Source of the DNA: Rhodococcus sp. ARC_M6
Lineage (GTDB): Bacteria > Actinomycetota > Actinomycetes > Mycobacteriales > Mycobacteriaceae
Reading direction: 5' to 3'
DNA length: 64,000 nucleotides
Assembly (NCBI RefSeq): GCF_022810305.1
Contig: NZ_JALGQH010000013.1
Location: 1-64,000, forward strand
Shown piece after piece: positions 44,128 to 53,816 of the stretch; position 1 is the stretch's first letter; the number at the start of each line of letters is the position of its first letter. The translations under genes were made by a program, and so were the position numbers. The notes under the pieces were generated by a model. The model made no database searches. It worked only from the letters and a program-made list of their open reading frames with translations, and was not told the DNA's origin.

Positions 44128-45342
44128 CTATCCGAAGATCTTGATGGGGTTGACGATGTCTGCCGTCAATGTCAGCAACATGAACGCGCCGCCAATGACG
44201 ATGAAGACGTAGGTGATCGGCAAAAGTTTTGTGTAGTCGACCGGACCACCGGCGATCAGACCGCGACGTGCACGGAACCAGTCACGAATCCGTTCGTAGA
44301 ACACGACTGCGATGTGGCCACCGTCGAGAGGCAGCAACGGAAGGATGTTGAACACACCGAGGAAGAAGTTGATCGACGCGAGCAGACCCACAAACATCGC
44401 CCATTCAGCTCGATCAGCTGCTTCACCGCCGATGACGCTGGCTCCGACAACACTGATCGGTGTGTCCTGCGCACGCTCACCACCGGTGACGGACTCCCAG
44501 AGCGCGCCGACCTTCGACGGAATATCAGCCAACGCCTTCACCGAGTCGACCAACAACTCGCCGGTGTAGTCGAACGCCGCGGGTACTGCAGTGAGTGCGT
44601 TGTACTCGATCCACGTCGCGCTGGGACCGCCGATTCCCACCGCCGACACTTCTTGCTTCACCGGGACTCCGCTGGCGGAATTCACGTATCGCTGGACCCG
44701 GTCCGGCATCACCGTGATCGACATCGACTGCCCGTCACGCTCAACCGAGAAGACAACGGGACCCTCTACTCCGCGGATCGCCTTGGCAACTTCGGGAAAG
44801 GTCTCCGTCTTCTGCCCGTCGACGGCTGTGATGCGATCGCCGGCACGCAAGCCCGCCTCCCCGGCGGGGCCTCCGCCGGAGCATTCCGTCAGATCGAAGT
44901 TTCCTTCCTGACCCAACTGATCAGGCGCAACACAGGTGACTGCCTGTACCACGGGCGGCGCCGGCTCACCCCGCCCCCAGCCGAGTAGCAGGCCGTAGAT
45001 CAGGACGAGCCCCAGGATGAAGTTCATCGCGATGCCACCCGACATGACGACGACGCGCTTCCACGTCGCCTTCTTGTACATGGCGTGCGGCTCTTCTTCG
45101 GGCGTCATCTCGTCGAGTGCCGTCATGCCCGCGATGTCGCAGAAACCACCGAGCGGGAGTGCCTTGAGTCCGTACTCCGTGTCACCACGACGGAAAGAGA
45201 AAATCTTGGGACCGAAACCGATGTAATAGCGGCGGACCTTCATGCCCAGCGCCTTGGCCGTCCACATGTGGCCGGCCTCGTGCAGGGCGATGGACACGCC
45301 GATACCGAGGGCGAACAGCACTACGCCAAATGCGAAAACCAT
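44128..45342 (-). CDS. rip1: Site-2 intramembrane zinc metalloprotease Rip1/RseP
   Basis: The 404-residue product, the same length as M. tuberculosis Rip1, has HEAGH (residues 21-25) in its first transmembrane helix and LPLDGGH near residue 338, the zinc site of S2P proteases. A PDZ domain (about 140-250) lies between. It cuts transmembrane anti-sigma factors inside the membrane. It lies between ispG and dxr, as in mycobacteria, with 6 bases to dxr. Confidence 0.95.
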   Translation of the reverse strand: MVFAFGVVLFALGIGVSIALHEAGHMWTAKALGMKVRRYYIGFGPKIFSFRRGDTEYGLKALPLGGFCDIAGMTALDEMTPEEEPHAMYKKATWKRVVVMSGGIAMNFILGLVLIYGLLLGWGRGEPAPPVVQAVTCVAPDQLGQEGNFDLTECSGGGPAGEAGLRAGDRITAVDGQKTETFPEVAKAIRGVEGPVVFSVERDGQSMSITVMPDRVQRYVNSASGVPVKQEVSAVGIGGPSATWIEYNALTAVPAAFDYTGELLVDSVKALADIPSKVGALWESVTGGERAQDTPISVVGASVIGGEAADRAEWAMFVGLLASINFFLGVFNILPLLPLDGGHIAVVFYERIRDWFRARRGLIAGGPVDYTKLLPITYVFIVIGGAFMLLTLTADIVNPIKIFG

Positions 45343-45348
45343 GAAGCT

Positions 45349-46506
45349 CTAGCCCTCCTGCTTCACGAGCTGACGCGCTCGCGTGCGTGCCCAACCGTCT
45401 GCGGCCAGAACGTCGTCCACCGTAGTCGGTTCCGCCGACCACTCGCCCGCATCATCGAGAACAGCGGACACCGTGCGAACAATGGTCGGGAAGGTAATGA
45501 CTCCGTCGAGAAATGCCTGCGCAGCAATCTCGTTGGCGGCGTTGTAGATTGCCGTGAAACAGCCGCCGGCCTTGCCGGCGCTACGGGCCAACTCGACGGC
45601 CGGAAAGACCGTTTCGTCGAGCGGCTCGAAATCCCACGTCGACGCCCTCGTGAAGTCGCAGGCCGCAGCGGCGCCGGCAATTCGATCGGGCCAACCCAAC
45701 GCGAGGGCGATCGGGAGCTTCATGTCCGGCGGACTCGCCTGAGCCAGCGTCGAACCGTCAAAGAATGTGACCATGGAATGGACGATGGACTGCGGGTGGA
45801 CCGTGACGTCGATCCGGTCGTAGTCGATACCGAACAGCAGATTCGTCTCGATCAACTCGAGCCCCTTGTTGACCAGGGTTGCCGAGTTGAGAGTGTTCAT
45901 CGGACCCATCGACCAGGTGGGATGGGCCCCGGCTTGCTCAGGCGTCACCGACTCGAGAGCGTCAGCCGTCCAGCCGCGGAACGGCCCACCCGACGCTGTG
46001 AGAACCAACCGCGCCACTTCGTCGGCGGTACCGCCGCGCAGGCACTGAGCCAGCGCCGAGTGTTCGGAGTCGACAGGCACGATCTGACCGGGAGCCGCGG
46101 CCTTGGTGACCAGCGCGCCACCGGCGACCAACGATTCCTTGTTGGCGAGGGCCAACCGTGCACCCGACTCGAGAGCCGCCAATGTCGGTTCCAGTCCCAG
46201 CGATCCGACTAGAGCGTTGAGCACGACGTCGGCTCCGCTCTCGCGCACCAACTCCGCTGCAGCACCAGGACCGGAACGCGCCGTCACGGAATGAAGCGAA
46301 GCCGCGGCGTCCGGATTGGCCACGGCGACATCTCTGACCCCCGTCGCTGCGATCTGCTCGGCCAACAACTCGACGTTGTTCCCGCCGGCAGCCAGACCGA
46401 CCACTTCGAACCGTTCAGGGTTAGCGGCGATGACTTCCAAGGCCTGAGTACCGATGGAACCGGTACTGCCGAGGAGAAGGACGCGAGTGGGTCTGGTTTC
46501 CTGCAC
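45349..46506 (-). CDS. dxr: 1-deoxy-D-xylulose 5-phosphate reductoisomerase
   Basis: The 385-residue product converts DXP to MEP with NADPH. Visible parts are the Rossmann [32 protein letters not shown] (Lys/Glu), the metal-binding [17 protein letters not shown] (Asp/Glu), TASGGPFRG and the [20 protein letters not shown] (Met/Asn/Lys) loop. GTG at 46506 follows AGGAA; a longer in-frame TTG start would add 11 residues. It is divergent from DUF2631. Confidence 0.95.
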   Translation of the reverse strand: MQETRPTRVLLLGSTGSIGTQALEVIAANPERFEVVGLAAGGNNVELLAEQIAATGVRDVAVANPDAAASLHSVTARSGPGAAAELVRESGADVVLNALVGSLGLEPTLAALESGARLALANKESLVAGGALVTKAAAPGQIVPVDSEHSALAQCLRGGTADEVARLVLTASGGPFRGWTADALESVTPEQAGAHPTWSMGPMNTLNSATLVNKGLELIETNLLFGIDYDRIDVTVHPQSIVHSMVTFFDGSTLAQASPPDMKLPIALALGWPDRIAGAAAACDFTRASTWDFEPLDETVFPAVELARSAGKAGGCFTAIYNAANEIAAQAFLDGVITFPTIVRTVSAVLDDAGEWSAEPTTVDDVLAADGWARTRARQLVKQEG

Positions 46507-46560
46507 TCGTCCATTGTTCCTGATAAGACCTGAGAACAACCTTATCGACGCCCAACTACG

Positions 46561-46577
46561 TACGACGGCCGGTCGTA
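46561..46577. promoter_or_regulatory. Dyad in the dxr / DUF2631 divergent promoter region
   Basis: TACGAC-GGCCG-GTCGTA has perfect 6-bp arms around a 5-base centre, roughly midway between the dxr start and the DUF2631 start. It could be an operator for either direction; no regulator is assigned. Confidence 0.4.
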
Positions 46578-46626
46578 TGTCACGATATTGGGCAGTAGTT
46601 CAACCGAATGAGCAGGAGGATCGACC

Positions 46627-46896
46627 GTGGCCGATACCCAGTTGGACGTCAAGTCCAGCGCCCCCGTCGTGGTCTCGCACGTCGATGAGGCCGAGGTCCC
46701 CTCAGCCGCATGGGGGTGGAGTGGCGAAAGCCTCAAGGCGATGCGTATTGCCGGATGGTTCTTCACGGTATTCCTTCTCCTGATGATGATCGGCAATCAC
46801 AGCGGCAAGGTCGAAGACCTGTGGCTGATCGGCACTGCCGGCTTGATGGCGATCATCTTGATCCGCGACGTGATTGTCCGCCGCCACCCGCGATAG
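46627..46896 (+). CDS. DUF2631 membrane protein
   Basis: The 89-residue product has two membrane segments (about 42-57 and 66-82) after a polar N-terminus and matches DUF2631 (Rv2876-like). GTG at 46627 follows AGGAGG. It is located between dxr and rlmN as in mycobacteria. Function is unknown. A hairpin terminator separates it from the convergent rlmN. Confidence 0.85.
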   Translation: MADTQLDVKSSAPVVVSHVDEAEVPSAAWGWSGESLKAMRIAGWFFTVFLLLMMIGNHSGKVEDLWLIGTAGLMAIILIRDVIVRRHPR

Positions 46897-46932
46897 AGAC
46901 AGCCGCACGCGATAGAGACAGGCAAACAAAAA

Positions 46933-46963
46933 GACCTCCACGAACCCAGTGTTCGTGGAGGTC
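46933..46963. terminator. 13-bp perfect hairpin between DUF2631 and rlmN
   Basis: GACCTCCACGAAC (46933-46945) and GTTCGTGGAGGTC (46951-46963) pair perfectly around CCAGT. Short T runs follow on the plus side and A runs on the minus side, so it terminates both convergent genes. Confidence 0.9.
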
Positions 46964-46979
46964 TCTTGTGTTGGAGTTC

Positions 46980-48089
46980 TTAGTTTTCGGCAGCCAGCTG
47001 ACCACAAGCGGCAGCGATTTCCTGGCCACGTGTATCGCGAACCGTGCAGGAAACACCCTGAGCGATGACGCGGCGAACGAACTCGCGCTCGACATCCTTG
47101 GGGCTGGCGTCCCATTCGCTACCCGGGGTGGGGTTGAGCGGAATGAGGTTGACGTGAACAAGGCCGCCCAGAGCCTTCTTCAGTTTCTTGCCGAGCATGT
47201 CGGCGCGCCACGGCTGATCGTTGACTTCCTTGATCATCGCGTACTCGATCGACACGCGTCGGCCGGTCTGATCGGCGTAGTAACGTGCGGCTGACAAAAC
47301 CTCGGCCACCGACCAACGGTTGTTCACCGGGACCAAGGTGTCGCGAAGTTCGTCGTCAGGCGTATGCAAGGACACAGCGAGCGTGACGCTCAGCCCCTCG
47401 TCGGCCAACTTGCGGATTGCCGGAGCCAAACCGACCGTCGAGACGGTGACGGATCGCTGCGAGAGCCCGAGTCCGTCGGGAGCCGGTGACGTGATGCGAC
47501 GCACGGCAGCAACCACGCGCTTGTAGTTGGCCAGGGGCTCTCCCATGCCCATGAACACGACGTTGGAGAGTCGGCCCGGTCCACCGGCGATCTCGCCGTC
47601 GCGCATCGCGGCAGCCGCGTCACGAACCTGGTCGACGATCTCAGCCGTGGAAAGGTTCCGGTCGAGGCCGGCCTGGCCGGTTGCACAGAACGGGCAGGCC
47701 ATTCCGCAACCAGCTTGGCTCGAAATGCACAAAGTCGCCCGTTCCGGGTAACGCATGAGGACGCTCTCGAGCAGCGTGCCGTCGTGCGCCTTCCACAGGG
47801 TCTTACGAGTGTCTCCGGAATCACACGAGAGATGCTTGATCGGCGTCAGCAATTTCGGGAACAGCGACTCCCCCACCTTTTCCCGCACCGACGCCGGAAG
47901 ATCGGTCATCTTCTCGGGATCGGCTTCGAGCCGCGCGTAGTACTGCCGAGCCAACTGATCGGCCCGGAAAGCGGGCAGACCCAGCTCTTTCACCGCTTCT
48001 TTGCGCTCTGCGGAATCGAGGTCGGCGAGGTGCCGAGGAGGCATTCCACGCTTGGGTGCATTGAAGACGAGGGGAAGAGAGGCAGCCAT
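46980..48089 (-). CDS. rlmN: 23S rRNA (A2503-C2)/tRNA (A37-C2) methyltransferase RlmN
   Basis: The 369-residue product is a radical-SAM methyltransferase. The CxxxCxxC cluster site is [20 protein letters not shown], the catalytic Cys of the Cys-Cys pair appears near the C-terminus in [15 protein letters not shown], and the RNA-binding DTRKTLW segment is also present. It methylates 23S rRNA A2503 and some tRNAs. ATG at 48089 follows the usual start. Position matches the mycobacterial rlmN. Confidence 0.95.
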   Translation of the reverse strand: MAASLPLVFNAPKRGMPPRHLADLDSAERKEAVKELGLPAFRADQLARQYYARLEADPEKMTDLPASVREKVGESLFPKLLTPIKHLSCDSGDTRKTLWKAHDGTLLESVLMRYPERATLCISSQAGCGMACPFCATGQAGLDRNLSTAEIVDQVRDAAAAMRDGEIAGGPGRLSNVVFMGMGEPLANYKRVVAAVRRITSPAPDGLGLSQRSVTVSTVGLAPAIRKLADEGLSVTLAVSLHTPDDELRDTLVPVNNRWSVAEVLSAARYYADQTGRRVSIEYAMIKEVNDQPWRADMLGKKLKKALGGLVHVNLIPLNPTPGSEWDASPKDVEREFVRRVIAQGVSCTVRDTRGQEIAAACGQLAAEN

Positions 48090-48191
48090 AGTTACACCAT
48101 TCTCCCATTGTTTTGACGTTCACCCCCACCGCGGCCCGATTGTGAGCCCGTAGAGCGTGCATGTTCACCGCCATTGCGTGATGATCGACTC

Positions 48192-48602
48192 ATGTCCAGC
48201 ACACCCGAAGATCCGTCGAACGCACCCGTGTACGGTCCTACGGACGGATTCGGATCCGACCCGGAACTACCCAAGACCGACGATACGACGGCCCTCGAAA
48301 AGCACTATCCTGAACCTGTTGCCCCACCCACTTCGACGCCGCCCGGAACTGCCGTCACCGACCGCACCCGCGCCGCGACAACCTGGGTCGGCCTGGTCAT
48401 CGGCGCGATCGTGCTGATCCTTCTGCTGGTATTCATCCTGCAGAATCTGGAAAGCGTTTCCGTCAAGATCCTGGCGTGGCAAATAGATTTTCCGCTCGGC
48501 ATCACGATCCTGCTCTCGGCGATTGCCGGGGCACTGATCATGGCGTTGGCGGGCGGAATACGCATCGTTCAGATCCGACGCGCAGCGAAGCGGCAACTGT
48601 GA
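48192..48602 (+). CDS. LapA-domain (DUF1049) membrane protein
   Basis: The 136-residue product has a ~55-residue Pro/Asp/Thr-rich N-terminus and two transmembrane segments separated by LQNLESVSVKILAWQIDFPL, the LapA signature. Such proteins help assemble lipopolysaccharide in proteobacteria; in actinobacteria their role is unknown. ATG at 48192 gives the usual start MSSTPEDP. It stands alone, 84 bases before the CitE-like gene. Confidence 0.8.
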   Translation: MSSTPEDPSNAPVYGPTDGFGSDPELPKTDDTTALEKHYPEPVAPPTSTPPGTAVTDRTRAATTWVGLVIGAIVLILLLVFILQNLESVSVKILAWQIDFPLGITILLSAIAGALIMALAGGIRIVQIRRAAKRQL

Positions 48603-48685
48603 CTGAAATCTAGTTACGCAATTGGCCTGAACCCGTGCTCACCAGGCATCATTGGTGTCGTGAAAATCACCGGAAAGGCCCTGAT

Positions 48686-49540
48686 GTGACTACTCACATG
48701 GAGAGACCCGTGACCTTACGAATTGCACCTGAACAGGCAAGATCGTGGCTACTGGTCCCTGCATCCAAACCGAACACCTTCGACGCCGCCCTCGCCAGCG
48801 CGGCCGACGCCGTCATCCTCGATCTCGAGGATGCAGTCACCCCGCCCGACAAGCCTGCCGCCCGAAAAGACGTCGTCGATTTCCTGAGCGCACACAACCG
48901 TGCGTGGGTGCGCATCAATGACGCGACCACCCCGTTCTGGGAAGAGGACCTCGCCGCGCTGGCCGGACTCCCCGGCCTCGAAGGCGTCATGCTCGCAAAA
49001 ACCGAGAGTGGCCAGCAGGTCGACGCCACCGCCGATCGACTCCCCGAGGGCACCAAGATCTTGGCACTCGTCGAATCGGCCGTCGGACTTGAAGCCGCAC
49101 CGGAAATCGCGCGCACCGACGGAACCTTCCGGCTGGCATTCGGCAGCGGAGACTTCCGACGCGACACCGGGATGGACGACTCCCCCACCTCGATGTCCTA
49201 CCCGCGCTCGCGCCTGACCATTGCCAGTCGCGCGGCCCGCATCGCCGCACCGATCGACGGCCCCACGCTGGGTACGGATCAAGATCTGCTTGCACGCGAC
49301 TGCGCAATCACCCTCTCACTCGGCATGGCCGGCAAGCTGTGTATGACAACGGCGCAGACCGCCCCCGTCAATGCCGGATTGAGCCCGTCCATCGCCGACG
49401 CAGTCTGGGCACAGGACGTCATCGACGACCTCGGCGAAGACGGCTCACGGGTACGCGACGGCAGTGACCTGCCGAGACTCGCAAAGGCAAAGAAGATCCA
49501 CAAGCTTGCCACCCTGTTCCACATCACGAATCAGCGCTAA
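48686..49540 (+). CDS. CitE-like HpcH/HpaI aldolase family protein
   Basis: The 284-residue product has DAVILDLEDAVTPPDKPAAR (metal-binding Glu/Asp), LALVESAVGLE and FGSGDFRRDTGMDD, the TIM-barrel layout of CitE-like lyases. Family members split or make short acyl-CoA esters or dicarboxylic acids. Citrate lyase alpha and gamma genes are absent, so it is CitE-like rather than a true citrate lyase. GTG at 48686 follows GGAAAGG with a 7-base spacer; an ATG 12 bases further is possible. Confidence 0.85.
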   Translation: MTTHMERPVTLRIAPEQARSWLLVPASKPNTFDAALASAADAVILDLEDAVTPPDKPAARKDVVDFLSAHNRAWVRINDATTPFWEEDLAALAGLPGLEGVMLAKTESGQQVDATADRLPEGTKILALVESAVGLEAAPEIARTDGTFRLAFGSGDFRRDTGMDDSPTSMSYPRSRLTIASRAARIAAPIDGPTLGTDQDLLARDCAITLSLGMAGKLCMTTAQTAPVNAGLSPSIADAVWAQDVIDDLGEDGSRVRDGSDLPRLAKAKKIHKLATLFHITNQR

Positions 49541-49571
49541 TTCTTCCTTAGTTCTGAATCGGTGCAGAAGG

Positions 49572-49605
49572 CGTCAGGCGCTCAGACTTTCGGGAGCGCC
49601 TGACG
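49572..49605 (+). terminator. 12-bp perfect hairpin
   Basis: CGTCAGGCGCTC (49572-49583) and GAGCGCCTGACG (49594-49605) pair perfectly. It lies between the CitE-like gene and the convergent methyltransferase gene and can terminate both. Confidence 0.88.
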
Positions 49606-49620
49606 TGAGACTCCGGCGGG

Positions 49621-50349
49621 TCACATGATTTCCAACGACCGCGGCTTCAATCGGACATGCACGCGATAGCGAACGGGAAACGCCAGCCCGGAGACCTGCG
49701 CGAAAGCACGATCCGCAGTCTTCTCGGTGAACTCGATACCCAGAACCCGACGCAGATCGTCCCGAGTCGCGAACTCCCACCGAGTGTCCACACGGGCGAG
49801 CGAAAATCCTTGAGCCGCGAAGAACGCTTCAACAGCGGCCGCGTCGTACTTGGGGAGGTCGGCGCGCATCCAATCGCCGTACGGCGACGCATTGACGTCG
49901 AGATCCACGATCATCAGTGCACCACCCGGCCGAAGAATGCGCATTGCCTCACGGATCCCCGCGCCACATCCCTTGCCGAAGAAGTAGGCAGTCCGGGCGT
50001 GAACGAGATCGACCGAAGATTCGTCGATTCCCGTCGACTCGGCGGACCCTTCGACCACATCGATCAAGGCAGAAGCGCGTGTTCGATCACGCGCCAACTT
50101 CACAAGGGGTGGGTGCGGTTCCACTCCGACGACGCGACGCGCGTCGCGAGCAAATTCCGGAAGATGAAAGCCGGCGCCACAACCGATGTCGACGACGTCA
50201 CGGTCAGTCCAGTCCACGGCGACCCGCATTGCCGCCCAGATTGCGCCGTCGACGTCCTGCGCTCGATTCTCGACCTCGTACACGTCCGGCCAGTGCCAGA
50301 TGTTCGGACTGGGAATCGGCTTGGCCCGGCCCGAGAAGAACTCACGCAC
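49621..50349 (-). CDS. SAM-dependent methyltransferase
   Basis: The 242-residue product is a class I methyltransferase with motif I VVDIGCGAGFHLPEFA (about residue 52), VVGVEPHPPLVK (motif II), and a later ILRPGGALMIVDLDV. The substrate is unknown. GTG at 50349 starts 6 bases after the cdsA stop, so the pair is co-transcribed. It is not part of the mycobacterial gene order, so it may be an insertion here. Confidence 0.85.
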   Translation of the reverse strand: MREFFSGRAKPIPSPNIWHWPDVYEVENRAQDVDGAIWAAMRVAVDWTDRDVVDIGCGAGFHLPEFARDARRVVGVEPHPPLVKLARDRTRASALIDVVEGSAESTGIDESSVDLVHARTAYFFGKGCGAGIREAMRILRPGGALMIVDLDVNASPYGDWMRADLPKYDAAAVEAFFAAQGFSLARVDTRWEFATRDDLRRVLGIEFTEKTADRAFAQVSGLAFPVRYRVHVRLKPRSLEIM

Positions 50350-50355
50350 GAGAGA

Positions 50356-51252
50356 TCAGACGAGTGCGTACAAGATCAGCCACGTGACAAACGCCGACGG
50401 GAGAAGCGAATCCAGCCGGTCCATGATTCCGCCGTGGCCCGGCAGGAGGGTGCCCATGTCCTTGATTCCGAGTTCACGCTTGACCTGAGACTCGATGAGG
50501 TCACCCAGGGTAGCAACGACGACGAGGACAACGCCGAGTAGAACACCGATCATCGAATTCGCGTCGAGGATCAACGTAACCGTCAGCAAGCTGCCGATCA
50601 CACAGAAGATCATCGAACCGGCAAAGCCTTCCCAAGACTTCTTCGGACTGACCGCGGGAACCATCGGATGCTTACCGAACAGCACACCGGCGGCGTAACC
50701 ACCGACGTCGGAACACACCACACCGATCATCAGGACTGCGACGCGCCCCGGGCCGTCGTCTTCGAGAACCATCAGGGCACCGAACGACGCCAGCAATGGA
50801 ATCCACGCAAGTACGAATACCGTGATCGATGTGTCGCGCAGGAAGTTCTTGGGGGTGGCTTTCAGGCCGTGGTCGAACAGTCGCCACACCATGCACACCA
50901 ACACGGTGGCGGTGAACGCGCTGATCACACCGGCAGGACCCCAGGGCCAACCCAACCAGATCGTTGCCTGGCCGCCGATCAACAACGGGATCCGGGGAAC
51001 CTCGATGTCAGCTTCACGCAGACGCGTGGCAACTTCCCACGTCGCGATGAACATTGCGATGGCAACGACGGCTATCCAGCCGGGCGGCAGGAAGACCAAG
51101 GTCCCGATGACCAAGGCTCCGAGACCAAGTCCGACGCCGATGGCGGCAGGAAGATTCCTGCCGGCCTTCGACGTAGGCGGCTGCGCGCCAACAGCGCCCC
51201 CCGTCGGCCCGTCCGTGACGGGACCGCCGGCGGTTCCCTCTTGTGCGTGCAC
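50356..51252 (-). CDS. cdsA: Phosphatidate cytidylyltransferase
   Basis: The 298-residue product makes CDP-diacylglycerol from phosphatidate and CTP. It has about eight transmembrane helices and the family signature VKRELGIKDMGTLLPGHGGI, then MDRLDS. GTG at 51252 follows GGGAG with a 5-base spacer; a longer TTG start would add nine residues. It is downstream of frr, as in mycobacteria. Confidence 0.94.
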   Translation of the reverse strand: MHAQEGTAGGPVTDGPTGGAVGAQPPTSKAGRNLPAAIGVGLGLGALVIGTLVFLPPGWIAVVAIAMFIATWEVATRLREADIEVPRIPLLIGGQATIWLGWPWGPAGVISAFTATVLVCMVWRLFDHGLKATPKNFLRDTSITVFVLAWIPLLASFGALMVLEDDGPGRVAVLMIGVVCSDVGGYAAGVLFGKHPMVPAVSPKKSWEGFAGSMIFCVIGSLLTVTLILDANSMIGVLLGVVLVVVATLGDLIESQVKRELGIKDMGTLLPGHGGIMDRLDSLLPSAFVTWLILYALV

Positions 51253-51304
51253 CCAAACTCCCTGATCTACTCCCGACAAACAAACACGTGGAACGCGCGG
51301 AGGA

Positions 51305-51862
51305 CTAGACCTCCATCAATTCCGCTTCCTTGTGTTTGACGAGCTCCTCGACAACGTGCACGTACTTGGCCGTGGTCTTGTCGAGTTCCTTCTCGGCGCG
51401 CCCGACCTCGTCCTCGCCGGCGTCGCCGTCCTTCTGGATGCGGCTGAGCTCGTCCATCGCCTTGCGACGGATGTTGCGGAGCGTGACCTTGGAATCTTCA
51501 CCCTTGGACTTGGCCTGCTTGGCAAGTTCACGACGACGTTCTTCGGTGAGCTGCGGAACAGAAATCCGGATGATGCTGCCGTCGTTGGACGGGTTGACAC
51601 CGAGATCCGAGTTACGGATCGCGGTCTCGATGGCATTGAGCTGCGAAGCCTCGTACGGCTTCACGATCACCATGCGAGCCTCGGGCACATTGATGCTCGC
51701 GAGCTGCGTGATCGGTGTGATCGAACCGTAGTAGTCGATCACGATGCGAGAAAACATGCCGGGGTTTGCGCGTCCGGTACGAACCGAGCCGAGATCGTCC
51801 TTGGCCACCGCGACAGCCTTTTCCATCTTTTCTTCGGCCTCGAAGAGCGCTTCATCAATCAC
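51305..51862 (-). CDS. frr: Ribosome recycling factor
   Basis: The 185-residue product is of normal length and has [40 protein letters not shown] and [20 protein letters not shown]. It splits post-termination ribosomes with EF-G. GTG at 51862 follows GGAGGAA with a 6-base spacer; the frame is open further upstream but starts at [11 protein letters not shown] in the family. It lies between pyrH and cdsA as in mycobacteria. Confidence 0.95.
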   Translation of the reverse strand: MIDEALFEAEEKMEKAVAVAKDDLGSVRTGRANPGMFSRIVIDYYGSITPITQLASINVPEARMVIVKPYEASQLNAIETAIRNSDLGVNPSNDGSIIRISVPQLTEERRRELAKQAKSKGEDSKVTLRNIRRKAMDELSRIQKDGDAGEDEVGRAEKELDKTTAKYVHVVEELVKHKEAELMEV

Positions 51863-51932
51863 GGCTGTTCCTCCATGTCGGTCTGCTTCTTGTCGTTCAG
51901 GATCGAATTGTCGAACGAATTGTGGGTGTCGG

Positions 51933-52661
51933 TCACGACTTGACCAGTGTTCCGATCTTCTCACCGGACACCGCACGTGCGATGTTTCCCTCGATCAGAA
52001 GGTTGAACACCATGATCGGCATCGAATTGTCCATGCACAGGCTGAATGCCGTGGCGTCGGCAACCTTGAGCTCACGTTCGATGACCTCGCGGTGCGTGAT
52101 CTGCGTGTACATCGTTGCGGTCGGATCGAGACGCGGATCGGCCGTGAAGATGCCGTCGACGCCCTTCGCCATCAAGACGACCTCGGCACCGATCTCCAGT
52201 GCGCGCTGCGCCGCTGTGGTGTCCGTGGAGAAGTAGGGCATTCCCATGCCTGCGCCGAAGATGACAACGCGACCCTTCTCCAGGTGCCGGCGTGCACGAA
52301 GTGGCAGATACGGCTCCGCAACCTGACCCATCGTGATGGCAGTCTGCACGCGGGTGTCGACGCCTTCCTTCTCCAGGAAATCCTGCAGAGCCAGGCAGTT
52401 CATGACCGTGCCGAGCATGCCCATGTAGTCGGAACGCGCGCGGTCGAGGCCACGCTGCTGCAGTTCGGCGCCGCGGAAGAAGTTTCCGCCACCGATGACC
52501 ACTGCTACCTGCACGCCCGATCGGACGACCTCCGCGATCTGCTCAGCCACCTTGGTGACCACATCGGGGTCGAGTCCGACCTTGCCGCCTCCGAACATTT
52601 CGCCGCCGAGTTTGAGCAGGACCCGCTTGAATCCTGGACGTTCGTTGGCTGGTTCGGACAT
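51933..52661 (-). CDS. pyrH: UMP kinase
   Basis: The 242-residue product phosphorylates UMP. Motifs are [60 protein letters not shown] and [18 protein letters not shown]. It lies upstream of frr and downstream of tsf with a 213-base gap that includes a terminator, so it has its own promoter. Start ATG at 52661 is supported by GAGGAGAACAATG. Confidence 0.95.
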   Translation of the reverse strand: MSEPANERPGFKRVLLKLGGEMFGGGKVGLDPDVVTKVAEQIAEVVRSGVQVAVVIGGGNFFRGAELQQRGLDRARSDYMGMLGTVMNCLALQDFLEKEGVDTRVQTAITMGQVAEPYLPLRARRHLEKGRVVIFGAGMGMPYFSTDTTAAQRALEIGAEVVLMAKGVDGIFTADPRLDPTATMYTQITHREVIERELKVADATAFSLCMDNSMPIMVFNLLIEGNIARAVSGEKIGTLVKS

Positions 52662-52810
52662 TGTTCTCCTCAGTTCGATACAAGACCCGGTGGGGTCCTT
52701 AATTCCTTATTCAATCGCCGAATTGGTACCGGCGATTCACAAATTTTCAGGACGATCTGTCGAGACGCGTCCCGAAGGCACTCTTATCCTGCCTCATCGG
52801 AGGCCACAGG

Positions 52811-52863
52811 TACACGTAGACCCCGCCGGATGAGCGATGCTCTTCTGGCGGGGTCCATGTGTA
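52811..52863 (-). terminator. Hairpin terminator downstream of tsf
   Basis: GACCCCGCC (52819-52827) pairs with GGCGGGGTC (52847-52855), extended by TACAC (52811-52815) and GTGTA (52859-52863). It begins 11 bases after the tsf stop, so the rpsB-tsf transcript ends before pyrH. Confidence 0.75.
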
Positions 52864-52874
52864 CGGGCTCCGGA

Positions 52875-53702
52875 TTAAGCGGAAGCGCCGACCTCGAAAC
52901 GCACGAAGCGCTTGACGGTCGCGCCGGCCTCGTCGAGGATCGCCTTGACGGTCTTCTTGGAGTCGGTAACCGAAGACTGCTCGGTCAGTACGACGTCCTT
53001 GAAGAATCCGTTGACGCGGCCTTCGATGATCTTCGGCAGAGCCTGCTCGGGCTTGCCTTCTGCGCGGGCGGTCTCTTCGGCGATGTGACGCTCGGAAGCG
53101 ACGATCTCCGCGGGGACCTCGTCACGCGTGACGTACTTGGCCTTGAGGGCTGCAACCTGCATAGCTGCTCCACGAGCAGCCTCGGCAGCGGCATCGCCTT
53201 CGCCGGTGTACTCGACGAGAACGCCGACAGCGGGCGGCAAGTCGGAGCTGCGCTTGTGCAGGTACACGGCAACGGGGCCGTCGAAGGTTGCGACGCGGCT
53301 CAGTTCGAGCTTCTCGCCGATCTTCGCGGACTGCTCCGTGATGACGGTCGCGATGGTCTTGCCGTCGAGCTCGAGCGCCTTGAGAGCGTCAAGGTCAGCA
53401 GGCTTACCGGCAGCGGCGACGGTGACGATTGCGTCGGCCAACTTGATGAAATCTTCGTTCTTGGCAACGAAGTCGGTCTCGCAGTTGATCTCGATCATGA
53501 CGCCGTCCTTGGCGACGACGAGACCTTCAGCGGTGGTGCGCTCTGCGCGCTTTCCGACATCCTTTGCGCCCTTGATGCGCAACTGCTCGACAGCCTTGTC
53601 GAAATCGCCATCGGTTTCTACGAGTGCGTTCTTGCACGCCATCATTCCGGAGCCGGTGAGCTCGCGGAGCCGCTTGACGTCTGCGGCGGTGTAGTTCGCC
53701 AT
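52875..53702 (-). CDS. tsf: Elongation factor Ts
   Basis: The 275-residue product releases GDP from EF-Tu. It has a UBA-like N-terminus ([20 protein letters not shown]), the family signature [14 protein letters not shown] and a coiled core. It follows rpsB with a hairpin between them. ATG at 53702 has GGAGGATCG upstream. Confidence 0.95.
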   Translation of the reverse strand: MANYTAADVKRLRELTGSGMMACKNALVETDGDFDKAVEQLRIKGAKDVGKRAERTTAEGLVVAKDGVMIEINCETDFVAKNEDFIKLADAIVTVAAAGKPADLDALKALELDGKTIATVITEQSAKIGEKLELSRVATFDGPVAVYLHKRSSDLPPAVGVLVEYTGEGDAAAEAARGAAMQVAALKAKYVTRDEVPAEIVASERHIAEETARAEGKPEQALPKIIEGRVNGFFKDVVLTEQSSVTDSKKTVKAILDEAGATVKRFVRFEVGASA

Positions 53703-53767
53703 GGTGAGCGATCCTCCTCGTTTGTCTGTTTCGGACGTGGTCTTCGGTGAAGCAATGCCCTACCGGT

Positions 53768-53810
53768 GAAAACGGCCCCGACCAAAGGAACTCTGGTCAG
53801 GGCCGGTTTC
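53768..53810 (-). terminator. Intergenic hairpin between rpsB and tsf
   Basis: Arms 53768-53784 and 53794-53810 pair at 15 of 17 positions (GAAAACGGCCCCGACCA against the complement of TGGTCAGGGCCGGTTTC) around a 9-base loop. It lies 7 bases after the rpsB stop. A partial terminator or mRNA-stability hairpin would set the ratio of S2 to EF-Ts. Direction is that of the operon. Confidence 0.7.
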
Positions 53811-53816
53811 AGGGAA

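Noticed and set aside
51744-53750. 668-codon plus-strand open frame
   Set aside because: It is antisense to frr, pyrH and tsf, all unambiguous genes.
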